Part shown: piece by piece, positions 8,163 through 15,879 of the stretch
Layout of the letters: each line of letters opens with the position of its first letter
How positions within the stretch are numbered: the first letter of the stretch is position 1
Origin: Candidatus Ornithobacterium hominis
GTDB taxonomy: Bacteria > Bacteroidota > Bacteroidia > Flavobacteriales > Weeksellaceae
DNA length: 64,000 nucleotides
Assembly (NCBI RefSeq): GCF_951229915.1
Contig: NZ_OX579588.1
Span: forward strand, 124,001-188,000
Direction of reading: 5' to 3'
The notes under the pieces: model-generated
The model's input: the letters and a program-made list of their open reading frames with translations, nothing else
Told to the model about the DNA's origin: nothing
The model's database searches: none
Position numbers and translations under genes: made by a program

Positions 8163-8720
8163 CTAGTGAAATCTTTTGACGATTAACTCCCTTAGTCGCT
8201 CCAAGTATTCATCATCAGAGTTTCCCCAGCCCATCTCATTTTTCAGCTCCTTCAGATAAGTTAGAGAAGAAGGCAAATCATTAATTCTATTGAGCGTTTT
8301 TAGTACCAAATCCAAAGACTCGCCATCTCCTTTAAAAAGCTGTGCTCTAAAAGCAATTTTATCATTCAAATCCAATCGAATAGGGCTAAGAACTGAATTT
8401 GACTCTGGCTGAGGAACTTCTAAATCTCGCTGAGAAACATCCTCTGTCTGCTCTTGAAGTTGATGAAAAACAGGTGTATCTTCTTCATCGAGAATTTCCT
8501 TTGGCAGAGAAAGAGGCAAGTCTGTTGGTAAATCCAAATCAGCACCCAAAATTCTTTTTCTGTCTAAATATTTTACGACAATAAATTTTTCATACCAACT
8601 TCGCAATTTAATTTCTTGTAACAGTAAGCCATTGAAAGAATTCACATGAGCAATTTCTCCAGCGAAACTTTTAATTTCTTCGGTTAATTCTTTTTTGATT
8701 TCATCTAAATTTTTATTCAT
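8163..8720 (-). CDS. Conserved flavobacterial hypothetical protein
   Basis: 185 residues, acidic and without signal or membrane segments. The N-terminal part (1-55) looks helical. The middle (60-110) is low-complexity and rich in Pro, Glu and Leu. The C-terminal region IRLDLNDKIAFRAQLFKGDGESLDLVLKTLN ... YLERLRELIVKRF resembles a domain I recall from many flavobacterial hypothetical proteins next to housekeeping genes. No function can be assigned. It sits 4 bp before rsmI and is probably co-transcribed with it. Confidence 0.75.
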   Translation of the reverse strand: MNKNLDEIKKELTEEIKSFAGEIAHVNSFNGLLLQEIKLRSWYEKFIVVKYLDRKRILGADLDLPTDLPLSLPKEILDEEDTPVFHQLQEQTEDVSQRDLEVPQPESNSVLSPIRLDLNDKIAFRAQLFKGDGESLDLVLKTLNRINDLPSSLTYLKELKNEMGWGNSDDEYLERLRELIVKRFH

Positions 8721-8749
8721 AAGAAAAAATGATTTCAGTGTTTGAAGAT

Positions 8750-8778
8750 AAAAAATCTGTCAATTCAACGGATTTTTT
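8750..8778 (-). terminator. Hairpin terminator after the DUF4136 lipoprotein gene
   Basis: The arms AAAAAATCTG and CGGATTTTTT (10 bp, one G-T) surround a 9-nt loop. The T-run lies in the stem on the minus strand. It is placed just after the stop at 8793. Confidence 0.6.
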
Positions 8779-8792
8779 CAAACCGTAGAAAA

Positions 8793-9317
8793 TTATTTTT
8801 TAGGAGGAAATTTTGCTAAAATTTCATCTACCGCCTTGGGAACCACCACCGATTTTTCCTCCAATCGGTCTAAATTGATTCCCGTTCCAATGCCTTGCCA
8901 CACTAGCGTATTCTGCTTAGCATCCACTAAATCAATCACTAAGGTGCCCTCGCGGTAATTTCTCGTTTGCATGGGGTTTTGCCAAAATGGCCCATAGAAA
9001 AACCACGGGTCATACCAACGGTCTACAACTACTCTATTCTTGTTAGCGGCAGAAATACTCACAATTAAATCAGCAGCATTTGCATCTTGCACAGGGGTAA
9101 AACCTTTGGCTGCTAGATTTTTGCCAATGGCAGTCACGACACGTTTTTTGTCTAAACTATTCATTTCTAATTTTTCCAAACCCTCTTGGTGGTAAGCAAA
9201 AGTTTTGTACTGGCTGAAGTCGGCATTTCTATCAAAATCAGAAGAAACACTTACTGAACCACAGGACGTTAGCCATAGGAAACTAAAGAAAATAAGACTA
9301 GAAAATATTGTTTTCAT
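8793..9317 (-). CDS. DUF4136-family lipoprotein
   Basis: 174 residues when started at the ATG at 9315-9317, which gives a clean lipoprotein signal MKTIFSSLIFFSFLWLTSC (lipobox Cys19); the longer open frame adds 16 residues that spoil it. Family features include FSQYKTFAYH near the N-terminus, ADLIVSISA, an aromatic segment WYDPWFFYGPFW and GTLVIDLVDAKQNTLVWQGIGTG. Family members are surface or periplasmic lipoproteins of unknown function. It stands alone with a terminator behind it. Confidence 0.85.
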   Translation of the reverse strand: MKTIFSSLIFFSFLWLTSCGSVSVSSDFDRNADFSQYKTFAYHQEGLEKLEMNSLDKKRVVTAIGKNLAAKGFTPVQDANAADLIVSISAANKNRVVVDRWYDPWFFYGPFWQNPMQTRNYREGTLVIDLVDAKQNTLVWQGIGTGINLDRLEEKSVVVPKAVDEILAKFPPKK

Positions 9318-9382
9318 GTTTGAAATTGTTTTTTTGAATGACAAACAAAAATTATTCCTTATCAAAAAAATAAACTAATATT

Positions 9383-9484
9383 TTAATTTGTTTTTTTGAA
9401 AAAGCCCCGTTTCTTCAAATCCGTAGAGGCAATGTTTTTAGCCGTTTTCACCGCCATAGCCATGCTTGAGAAGGTGCTTTTCAC
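9383..9484 (-). other. Short basic ORF of uncertain reality
   Basis: Between the DUF4136 gene and aroA a minus-strand frame reads from a GTG at 9482-9484 (33 codons) or an ATG at 9461-9463 (26 codons) to a TAA at 9383-9385. The peptide is basic (MAMAVKTAKNIAST, then LKKRGFFKKTN). The local DNA is noticeably less AT-rich than the rest of this gap. It could be a small gene or the tail of a lost one; I see no homology. Confidence 0.25.
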
Positions 9485-9551
9485 TCAATTGTAATTTTAT
9501 GAACTTTTGGGCTGGAATAATAATCTTATTTTCAAAAAAAAAGATTTTTTT

Positions 9552-10772
9552 TCATAGATTGATGATAAAACCGACTTTTTCTAAATCTTCATAAAAATTA
9601 GGGTAACTTTTAGTCACGACCATGGGGTCTGCGATTGAAATTTTCTCTCGCAATGCCCATGGAGCAAAACACATTGCCATTCGGTGGTCATTATAGGTTT
9701 CTATTACAGGATTTTTCAAGCCTTGAGAAAAAGAAAGTATTTCAAAAGAATCGTCGGTAATTTTTGTTTCCACGCCAAATTTTTGAAGTTCAGATTGCAA
9801 TGCGGCTAAGCGATCAGTTTCCTTAATTTTGAGCGTGTGAAGCCCCGTTAGCTTCGTTTTAATTTTCATTGCAGCTGCCGTTACAGCGATGGTTTGGGCA
9901 ATATCAGGAGTAGCATTCAAATCTAGTTCAAAATTTTTGGGTGGCTGAAAGTGAGGAATTTTTTTAAGGCTTATAAAATTTTCTGAAGCTTCCATTTCTA
10001 CGCCAAAATAGAGTTGGTATATTTTCCCAGTGGCTGCATCGCCTTGGCGGCTGTTGGGGAAATAATGAAGAAGCTTAACCTCAGCTTTCTCTGCAAGAGC
10101 AACCATTGAAAACCAGTAAGATGCTGAGCTCCAATCTGATTCGATTTTTAAATTTATGGGCAAAACGTGAGTAGGATAAATGGTAACGCCATTTGGTTCA
10201 AAGTTTACCCTTACACCAATTTTTTCTAAAAGAGCTGCTGTCATTTCCAAGTACGGGCGGGATGTGAGCTCAGTTGTGAAAGAAATTTTACAAGGCTTAG
10301 CAAATCGACTTGCGACCAACATCAGAGCAGTAATGTATTGGCTGCTAATATTTCCTGGGATGCTGAAATTAGATGGGCTCAAACGCTGCCCTTGAATTTG
10401 TAGCGGAGGAAATTTTTCATTTTCCAGATAATCTATCTTCGCTCCCTGCTCTCGTAGCGCTTCTACGAGCGGGTAAACAGGGCGTTGGTGCATCCGTTCG
10501 GAACCTTTTAGAATAATTTTTTTTCCCTGACAAAGTGCAAAATAAGCTGTCAAAAATCGCATGGCCGTGCCAGCGTGGTGAATATCAATCTCGCCTGAAT
10601 CTGAATCTAAAGCCTTTTCTAGCAGCAACGTATCATCAGCATTAGACAAATTTTCCAATCTAATTTGTGGGAAAAGTTTTTGCAAAATCAATCCACGATT
10701 GCTTTCACTTTTAGACCCAGAGATATTTATTTCTCCGTGAATGACGGCACTGGGGTGAGAGAGGTGCAACAT
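9552..10772 (-). CDS. aroA: 3-phosphoshikimate 1-carboxyvinyltransferase (EPSP synthase)
   Basis: 406 residues, slightly short of the usual 425-440. Motifs are ISGSKSESNRGLIL near the N-terminus (phosphoshikimate site), HAGTAMRFLTAYFA, RPVYPLVEALREQGA, LKIKETDRLAAL and YNDHRMAMCFAPWAL. The enzyme joins PEP to shikimate-3-phosphate on the way to chorismate; aroC lies elsewhere in the window. Its ATG overlaps the stop of the upstream pyrophosphohydrolase gene (TAATG), so they are translationally coupled. The gene contains an exact copy of the dispersed motif, encoding FISLKKI. Confidence 0.94.
   Translation of the reverse strand: MLHLSHPSAVIHGEINISGSKSESNRGLILQKLFPQIRLENLSNADDTLLLEKALDSDSGEIDIHHAGTAMRFLTAYFALCQGKKIILKGSERMHQRPVYPLVEALREQGAKIDYLENEKFPPLQIQGQRLSPSNFSIPGNISSQYITALMLVASRFAKPCKISFTTELTSRPYLEMTAALLEKIGVRVNFEPNGVTIYPTHVLPINLKIESDWSSASYWFSMVALAEKAEVKLLHYFPNSRQGDAATGKIYQLYFGVEMEASENFISLKKIPHFQPPKNFELDLNATPDIAQTIAVTAAAMKIKTKLTGLHTLKIKETDRLAALQSELQKFGVETKITDDSFEILSFSQGLKNPVIETYNDHRMAMCFAPWALREKISIADPMVVTKSYPNFYEDLEKVGFIINL
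9959..9982. repeat. Dispersed TAAGSCTTA motif (exact core 9965-9973), inside aroA
   Basis: T7 AAGGCTTA TAAAATTTT on plus. On the coding strand it encodes FISLKKI. Confidence 0.75.
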
Positions 10773-11098
10773 TATTTCAGTTTAGGATTGTTTTGATGCC
10801 TATTGTGGTCTCTTTTCGTTTTAGCCTCTATTTTTTTCTGAAAAGCAGCCTCCAAGTCCACACCAGTTTGGTTTGCTAAGCAAATAGCCACAAAGATGAC
10901 GTCGGCTAACTCTTCGCCTAAATCTTTGTTTTTATCAGATTCTTTCTCTGATTGTTCCCCATAGCGGCGAGCAATGATGCGGGCAACTTCGCCGACTTCT
11001 TCAGTGAGTTGAGCCATATTAGTTAACTCGTTAAAATAACGAACCCCATGAGACTGAATCCACTCATCGACTTGCTTTTGAAGCGGTTTTAGCGACAT
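10772..11098 (-). CDS. MazG-like nucleotide pyrophosphohydrolase
   Basis: 108 residues from the ATG giving MSLKPLQKQVDEWI; an ATG 17 codons upstream would add a hydrophobic tail not seen in the family. The all-alpha NTP pyrophosphatase signature is present: LTEEVGEVARIIARR and the EELADVIFVAICLANQ metal-binding segment (ExxE and ExxD pattern). Such enzymes hydrolyse non-canonical or excess NTPs to NMP and PPi. The stop overlaps the aroA start. Confidence 0.88.
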   Translation of the reverse strand: MSLKPLQKQVDEWIQSHGVRYFNELTNMAQLTEEVGEVARIIARRYGEQSEKESDKNKDLGEELADVIFVAICLANQTGVDLEAAFQKKIEAKTKRDHNRHQNNPKLK

Positions 11099-11175
11099 AA
11101 AAAAATTTAACGTTAAAGTTTGAATTTTAAAAATAAATAAAAAAAGCATTATCTAATGATTTTCCCCCTAGAAAA

Positions 11176-11196
11176 TTTTTTAAGCCTTAAAAAAAT
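11176..11196. repeat. Dispersed TAAGSCTTA motif (exact core 11181-11189)
   Basis: C-centre on plus: T6 AAGCCTT A7. It lies between divergent genes, where a terminator role would make no sense. Confidence 0.8.
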
Positions 11197-11208
11197 ATTA
11201 AAAAAACA

Positions 11209-12393
11209 ATGAAAATAGATGAATTTATTCCGAATTTTGGGAGCATGAAGTTAGAAACGCTTTTGGCAAATATCACGGCACATTCGGGCATCAAAGACCC
11301 TTATGCCGCCACGCATTTACCGATTTATAACACGGCTACATTTGATTTGAGCAAACAATATGGCGATGAAATTTTTGATTATTCACGTTCTGGAAATCCG
11401 ACAAGACAAGCGCTTGAGCGAATTTTCGCCCTTGCAGAAGAAGGCAACGGTGCGTGCTGCACCAATACAGGTTTGGCAGCGGTAGCGTTGCTGTTTGAAA
11501 GCGTTTTAGCGCACGGCGAAAAAATCATTGTAGAAAAAGATTGCTATGGTGGAACGTTTCGCCTGTTGAGCGTTTTGGCTGAAAAAAATAAAATTCACAC
11601 AACTTTTTTAGACCTTTCTGATTTAGAAAATTTAGAAAAACATTTGAAAGAAAATAAAGTTAAATTGGTCTTGTGTGAGTCACCGACAAATCCTGGGCTG
11701 AAAGTCTTGGACTTAGAAGCGATTGCTTTGATTTGCCATAAACACGGCGCATTGTTTGCCGTAGATAACAGCATGGCGACATTTGCCTCGCAAAAACCCT
11801 TGAGTTTGGGCGCTGATTTTTCAGTTTTTTCTACGACTAAATACGTCTCTGGGCACGGTAGCATTACGGCAGGTGTTTTGGTGAGCAAAGAGGAAGCGTG
11901 GAATGAAAAAGTACAATATTACTGCAATGCACAGGGGAGAGCACAGTCTCCGATGGACGTTTTTATAACCTCTTTGGGACTTTCGACGCTGGTGACTCGT
12001 ATAGAAAAACAAGCTGAAAATGCTGGAATAATTTATCAATTTTTGAATGAAATTTCACAGATTTCAAACCTGAGATTTGTGGGAAGCCCTGAGCATCCGC
12101 AGTTTGAACTGGCGAAACGGCAAATGAAATACACACCAGCAGTATTGACTTTTGAAATGGAAAGTGAGCAACGAGCACATATTTTGATGAAAAATACTCG
12201 ATTCATCGGGCAAAAAGTAAGCTTTGGCACGTCAGATTCTCGCATGGAAATTCCATCATTGATGAGCCACGCCTCTAAAAAACCAAGTGCGGGTGCAGAA
12301 AATGATTTTTCAAATAAAACCATCCGCTTTTCGGTAGGATTGGAGCATCCCGATGATTTAAAAGAAGATATTTTACAAGCCTTAAAAAATTGA
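11209..12393 (+). CDS. PLP-dependent cystathionine lyase/synthase family enzyme
   Basis: 394 residues of the Cys/Met-metabolism PLP family (fold type I). The PLP lysine is Lys211 in FSTTKYVSGHGS. Other family elements are YSRSGNPTRQALE (residues 59-70), the cofactor segment CTNTGLAAV, CESPTNPGL and VDNSMATFASQKPLSLGAD. An internal ATG at codon 13 (MKLETLLANI) is an equally plausible start. The next gene is a second member of the family, so I favour a beta/gamma-lyase role here and a synthase role there; sequence alone does not separate the activities. The last codons contain a motif variant encoding LQALKN. Confidence 0.88.
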   Translation: MKIDEFIPNFGSMKLETLLANITAHSGIKDPYAATHLPIYNTATFDLSKQYGDEIFDYSRSGNPTRQALERIFALAEEGNGACCTNTGLAAVALLFESVLAHGEKIIVEKDCYGGTFRLLSVLAEKNKIHTTFLDLSDLENLEKHLKENKVKLVLCESPTNPGLKVLDLEAIALICHKHGALFAVDNSMATFASQKPLSLGADFSVFSTTKYVSGHGSITAGVLVSKEEAWNEKVQYYCNAQGRAQSPMDVFITSLGLSTLVTRIEKQAENAGIIYQFLNEISQISNLRFVGSPEHPQFELAKRQMKYTPAVLTFEMESEQRAHILMKNTRFIGQKVSFGTSDSRMEIPSLMSHASKKPSAGAENDFSNKTIRFSVGLEHPDDLKEDILQALKN

Positions 12394-12395
12394 TA

Positions 12396-13880
12396 ATGAA
12401 TTATTTCCCATTGATACCAACAGGTGAATTTATTCCGCAAGACAATCCGCATGCGGTTTCGGTTTCTTTGCCATTTTTTCAAGATATTATTGATTACGAG
12501 GAAGAAAAACCAGCGTTGCTCCAGCAAATGAGAAGTGGCTATCCACGTTTTTTTGTGAATGGTTTTGTGAAACAAATTATTCTAAAGTTTAGAGAAGAAA
12601 ATGTCATTTCACCAGAATTTGAAATTTTTGTTTTGCCTAATGAGCGTATTTTAAAAATTATAGAAAATAAAATTCTTCAGCCGCTAGATTATTCAGAAAA
12701 ATGGGGATTATTTTTTGTGAAAATCGATAAAAAAGATAAAATTTTTAAAGCCTTAAAAAAAATTATTCGAAACATTGGTGCAATTGTAAGTTCCAGAAGG
12801 GCAGAAGATCTTTTGTATGACAAAAATTGGATTGGAAATCGGTTTGAAGAAGAAATTATAACAGAAAATGCACCTAATAAAATTAAAAATAGTTTGGCAA
12901 AGGCTTATGGCTGCAAGCCTAGCGATGTATTATTGGCCAATAGTGGGACTAATGCTGTTTTTGCAGCAATAGAAACTATTTTAAGACTTCAAAATAAATC
13001 TAAAAATGGGAAAATTGTACAGCTGGGTTGGCTTTATTTGGATTCTCAAGAAATCATACAAAACTATGATTCTGAGTGTTATGTGCAGCTAAATGCTCAT
13101 GATAAAAATGCCCTGGAAAATTATTTGGAGAACAATTACCAAAATCTGAGTTGCGTGGTAACGGAGGTAATTACCAATCCGTCGTTGCAATGCGTAGATT
13201 TGCCGTGGCTGAGAGAACTTTGTTTGAAATATCATCTCCCATTAATTGTAGATTCTACGCTTGGGACGCCTTATTTAGTTGATGTTTTACCGTATTGTGA
13301 TGTGGCGGTAGAAAGTTTAACAAAATTTGCCTCTGGCAATGCAGATGTGCTGATGGGAGCCGTGATTGTTAACCCAAGTTTTGAGAGAGGAAAAGCTTTT
13401 TTACAAACATCAGAAGATTTTTTGATTTTGCCGTATCAGCGAGATGTAGAGCGGTTGGCATTTGAAATTTCAGGTTATGAAAATCGAGTGAAGCAAGCAG
13501 CTGAAAATGCACACCAGCTCTATGAATTTTTGAAAAAGCAAGATTTTACAGCTAAAATTTATGCCGTTCAAGAAGGTAAATCACGAGAGAATTATAAGAA
13601 AATTGCAAAAACCAGCATCCCTGGGGTGCCACTATTGGGGCTTGTTTTTAAGGGGAATATTCGGGCGTATTACGATATGTTGCCATTTGCGAAGGGACCA
13701 AGCTTAGGCACCGAGTTTACGCTGGCAATGGCGTACGTTTATTTAGCGCATTACGATTTGTTGCAAACGGAAGCAGGTATTGATTATTTAGAAAAAAACG
13801 ATTTGAACCCGAATTTGTTGCGAATTTCTGTAGGAGCGGAACCCATTGAAGAAATTTTAAAAGCTTTTAAAAATTTATAA
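12396..13880 (+). CDS. Cystathionine gamma-synthase-like PLP enzyme, fungal (Str2/Met-7) type
   Basis: 494 residues from the ATG at 12396; the open frame begins two codons earlier with TTG. The enzyme is about 100 residues longer than bacterial MetB because of an N-terminal region with HAVSVSLP (about 19-26), YEEEKPALLQQM and SGYPRFFV, then GAIVSSRRAEDLL. From memory these match the yeast/Neurospora cystathionine gamma-synthases, not E. coli MetB. The C-terminal part is the PLP fold: ANSGTNAVFAA, VIVDST-type segment LIVDSTLGTPY and the PLP lysine Lys310 in ESLTKFASGNADV. It starts 2 bp after the preceding lyase-like gene, suggesting a two-gene transsulfuration operon. Confidence 0.82.
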   Translation: MNYFPLIPTGEFIPQDNPHAVSVSLPFFQDIIDYEEEKPALLQQMRSGYPRFFVNGFVKQIILKFREENVISPEFEIFVLPNERILKIIENKILQPLDYSEKWGLFFVKIDKKDKIFKALKKIIRNIGAIVSSRRAEDLLYDKNWIGNRFEEEIITENAPNKIKNSLAKAYGCKPSDVLLANSGTNAVFAAIETILRLQNKSKNGKIVQLGWLYLDSQEIIQNYDSECYVQLNAHDKNALENYLENNYQNLSCVVTEVITNPSLQCVDLPWLRELCLKYHLPLIVDSTLGTPYLVDVLPYCDVAVESLTKFASGNADVLMGAVIVNPSFERGKAFLQTSEDFLILPYQRDVERLAFEISGYENRVKQAAENAHQLYEFLKKQDFTAKIYAVQEGKSRENYKKIAKTSIPGVPLLGLVFKGNIRAYYDMLPFAKGPSLGTEFTLAMAYVYLAHYDLLQTEAGIDYLEKNDLNPNLLRISVGAEPIEEILKAFKNL

Positions 13881-13917
13881 AATATCTCAGGGGTTTTTAA
13901 GTTTTTATTATAAAAAT

Positions 13918-14523
13918 TTATTTTTTCTTGTACAGAACAGGGTTGAGCTCTTCATCGTTGTACATTTTCATTTGTTTATAAACTTTCATTTTTTTATATC
14001 CGCTGGCTAAGTCAGCTAAAAGTTCTTCTATGGCGGTAGATAAATCCTGTTTTTGTTCGTACAAAACATGGAGTTTCTCAGCAGATTTCGCTTGATGTTC
14101 AGCAGAAGCATCGTCTCGTTCTGCCTCCTCTTTCATATGATAAATTTTCAAGGCTAAAATAGAAAACCGATCCATTGCCCAAGCAGGACTTTCGGTATTA
14201 ATTTTAGCATTGGGAAGCAAACTCACATTCTTATATTTATTTAGAAACCAACTGTCTATGTACTCTACGGTATCTGTTCTTTCTTGGTTAGATTGATCAA
14301 TCCAACGCTTTATTCTCAAAGCTTCTTCAGGATTGATTTTGGGCTCTCGGATAATATCTTCCAAATGCCATTGGACTGTGTCTATCCAGTTTTTTCGATA
14401 CAATAAATGCTCGAAAGATGAAGAGTCATACGGATTTTGAATTTTAGCATTGACACTATCTGTTTGATGATAGTCTGCGATGCATTGCTCAAAAATTCTC
14501 CAAGCTTTTTCAGTTAATTTCAT
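13918..14523 (-). CDS. DUF4254-family protein
   Basis: 201 residues, soluble and helical. Family features are FEHLLYRKNWIDTVQWHLEDIIR, RIKRWIDQSNQERTDTVEYID and ESPAWAMDRFSILALKIYHM. Function is unknown; in flavobacteria I recall DUF4254 genes near glycosyltransferase or envelope genes. The start ATG overlaps the TGA of the DUF4837 gene (ATGA), implying coupled translation in the envelope cluster. Confidence 0.85.
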   Translation of the reverse strand: MKLTEKAWRIFEQCIADYHQTDSVNAKIQNPYDSSSFEHLLYRKNWIDTVQWHLEDIIREPKINPEEALRIKRWIDQSNQERTDTVEYIDSWFLNKYKNVSLLPNAKINTESPAWAMDRFSILALKIYHMKEEAERDDASAEHQAKSAEKLHVLYEQKQDLSTAIEELLADLASGYKKMKVYKQMKMYNDEELNPVLYKKK

Positions 14524-15626
14524 TTCAGAATTTTAAAAGTAGTGAATAAACCTTCCATTTGCGTAAGGTAATCTCTTTTTTTGCTTTTTCCTTGATTGAG
14601 CGGCGCAAATAGAATTGCATCAGCGATGTAGAGTTCCTGATTTTCTGTGTCTAAGATGACCTTGGTCGTATATGGACCGCCCATCTGAGATAGTGACATA
14701 GACCACCAACCTTGGCTTTCATAAGTTTTTTGCTTATTTTGATTCTGAATTAATTTGAAGTCAAAAAAATCGCGTAAAACAGGCTCGGGCTCGGTTTGTA
14801 TAAAGTCTGAAACCAATAATTTGATAGAGTCTACACCAATGTACTGATATTCTGGTTCACGGGCTCCCTTGGTGTATTTAGCATTGACACTATCTCTAAT
14901 TTTAATTAAATCCAGCAGCTCTAAATCAGATTTTTTGAAAGGAACTTTATAAACTAAAATATTCAAAATATCGTTAGAACTATGGTTTACAATATTATTG
15001 TTAGCAGTCCTGTTATGCACGGTGTTGACTTCATCTTTTCTAAACCAAACAAAGTTTTTATTTTCTTCAGCTAATTTAAAGTCATTGGGGATTAGTAGAT
15101 TAATTCCTAATTTCTCCAGTTGCGGGGTTGATTTACTTTTTTCTTTGAAACCTTGCAATAAAAATGTACGGTCTGCCCAGCGATAAAGGTCTAAAATTGA
15201 GTCTTGGTTTTGATAAAGTAACTCAAGAATTTGTTCGTTAGACTCACCAGAAACATTTACAAAGCCTTGAGGTTTAGCGTATTTATCTTTTGATAGTTCA
15301 ATTTTAGGAGCACCTTTTTCTATTTTTAAAACTAAGCGTGTCCGTTTAAAATTATCAAAAACACCCATACTAAATGGGCGAGTAGCGAACATCACTTCAG
15401 GGGGGTAATATAAGCCTGGAAAAACTTTACCAAAGAGCAAAGTATCATTTAAGCCTGGCTCTAGCTTGTCATATAAAAGAGGATCCGAAAAAACGGAAAC
15501 CAAGTTAATAGGGCCACTAGAATCAGGCCGGTACGAAGATTCTTGCTCTTGATTCGATTTTTTTTCGCACCCGTAAATCAATAAAGCGGCAAAAAAAATA
15601 AAGCTTAATTTATTGAACAAGTGCAT
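14520..15626 (-). CDS. DUF4837-family lipoprotein
   Basis: 368 residues with lipoprotein signal MHLFNKLSFIFFAALLIYGC (lipobox Cys20). The mature region starts with a flexible stretch, then PDSSGPINLVSVFSDPLLYDK, matching the family start. Later parts include LGINLLIPNDFKLAEENKNFVWFRKDE and WWSMSLSQMGGPYTTKVILDTENQELYIADAILFAP. Function is unknown; it is probably outer-membrane anchored. It belongs to a minus-strand run with tatA, the EnvC-like protein, the DUF4292 lipoprotein, dut and a flippase. Confidence 0.85.
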   Translation of the reverse strand: MHLFNKLSFIFFAALLIYGCEKKSNQEQESSYRPDSSGPINLVSVFSDPLLYDKLEPGLNDTLLFGKVFPGLYYPPEVMFATRPFSMGVFDNFKRTRLVLKIEKGAPKIELSKDKYAKPQGFVNVSGESNEQILELLYQNQDSILDLYRWADRTFLLQGFKEKSKSTPQLEKLGINLLIPNDFKLAEENKNFVWFRKDEVNTVHNRTANNNIVNHSSNDILNILVYKVPFKKSDLELLDLIKIRDSVNAKYTKGAREPEYQYIGVDSIKLLVSDFIQTEPEPVLRDFFDFKLIQNQNKQKTYESQGWWSMSLSQMGGPYTTKVILDTENQELYIADAILFAPLNQGKSKKRDYLTQMEGLFTTFKILK

Positions 15627-15637
15627 ACGAGAAAAAT

Positions 15638-15838
15638 TTAAAGATTAGGATTATTAATTTCCTCTTTTTTCTCTGATTTTTCGTCTTCTTTGGTTGCATC
15701 TTTGAATTCTTTAATTCCCGAACCCAAACCTCTCATCAGCTCAGGAATTTTTTTACCACCGAATAACAATAAGGCTAAAATCACTAGGGCAGCAATTTGC
15801 CAAGGGCCAAATGCGCCTAAAAATATAGTTGAAATCAT
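15638..15838 (-). CDS. tatA: Twin-arginine translocase subunit TatA/TatE
   Basis: 66 residues: a short periplasmic N-terminus, one membrane helix (about 10-26, WQIAALVILALLLFG), the hinge GGKKIPELMRGLGSGI and an amphipathic helix followed by a Lys/Glu-rich tail. This is the standard TatA layout. It forms the pore for folded Tat substrates. No tatB or tatC is adjacent. Confidence 0.92.
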   Translation of the reverse strand: MISTIFLGAFGPWQIAALVILALLLFGGKKIPELMRGLGSGIKEFKDATKEDEKSEKKEEINNPNL

Positions 15839-15879
15839 TTTTTAAATTATTTATGGTTCAAAGTTAATTAAAATAATCA

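Noticed and set aside
12036..12575. A 179-codon minus-strand frame spanning the junction of the two PLP enzyme genes
   Set aside because: Both overlapping plus-strand genes have complete family motifs; the frame is an antisense shadow.
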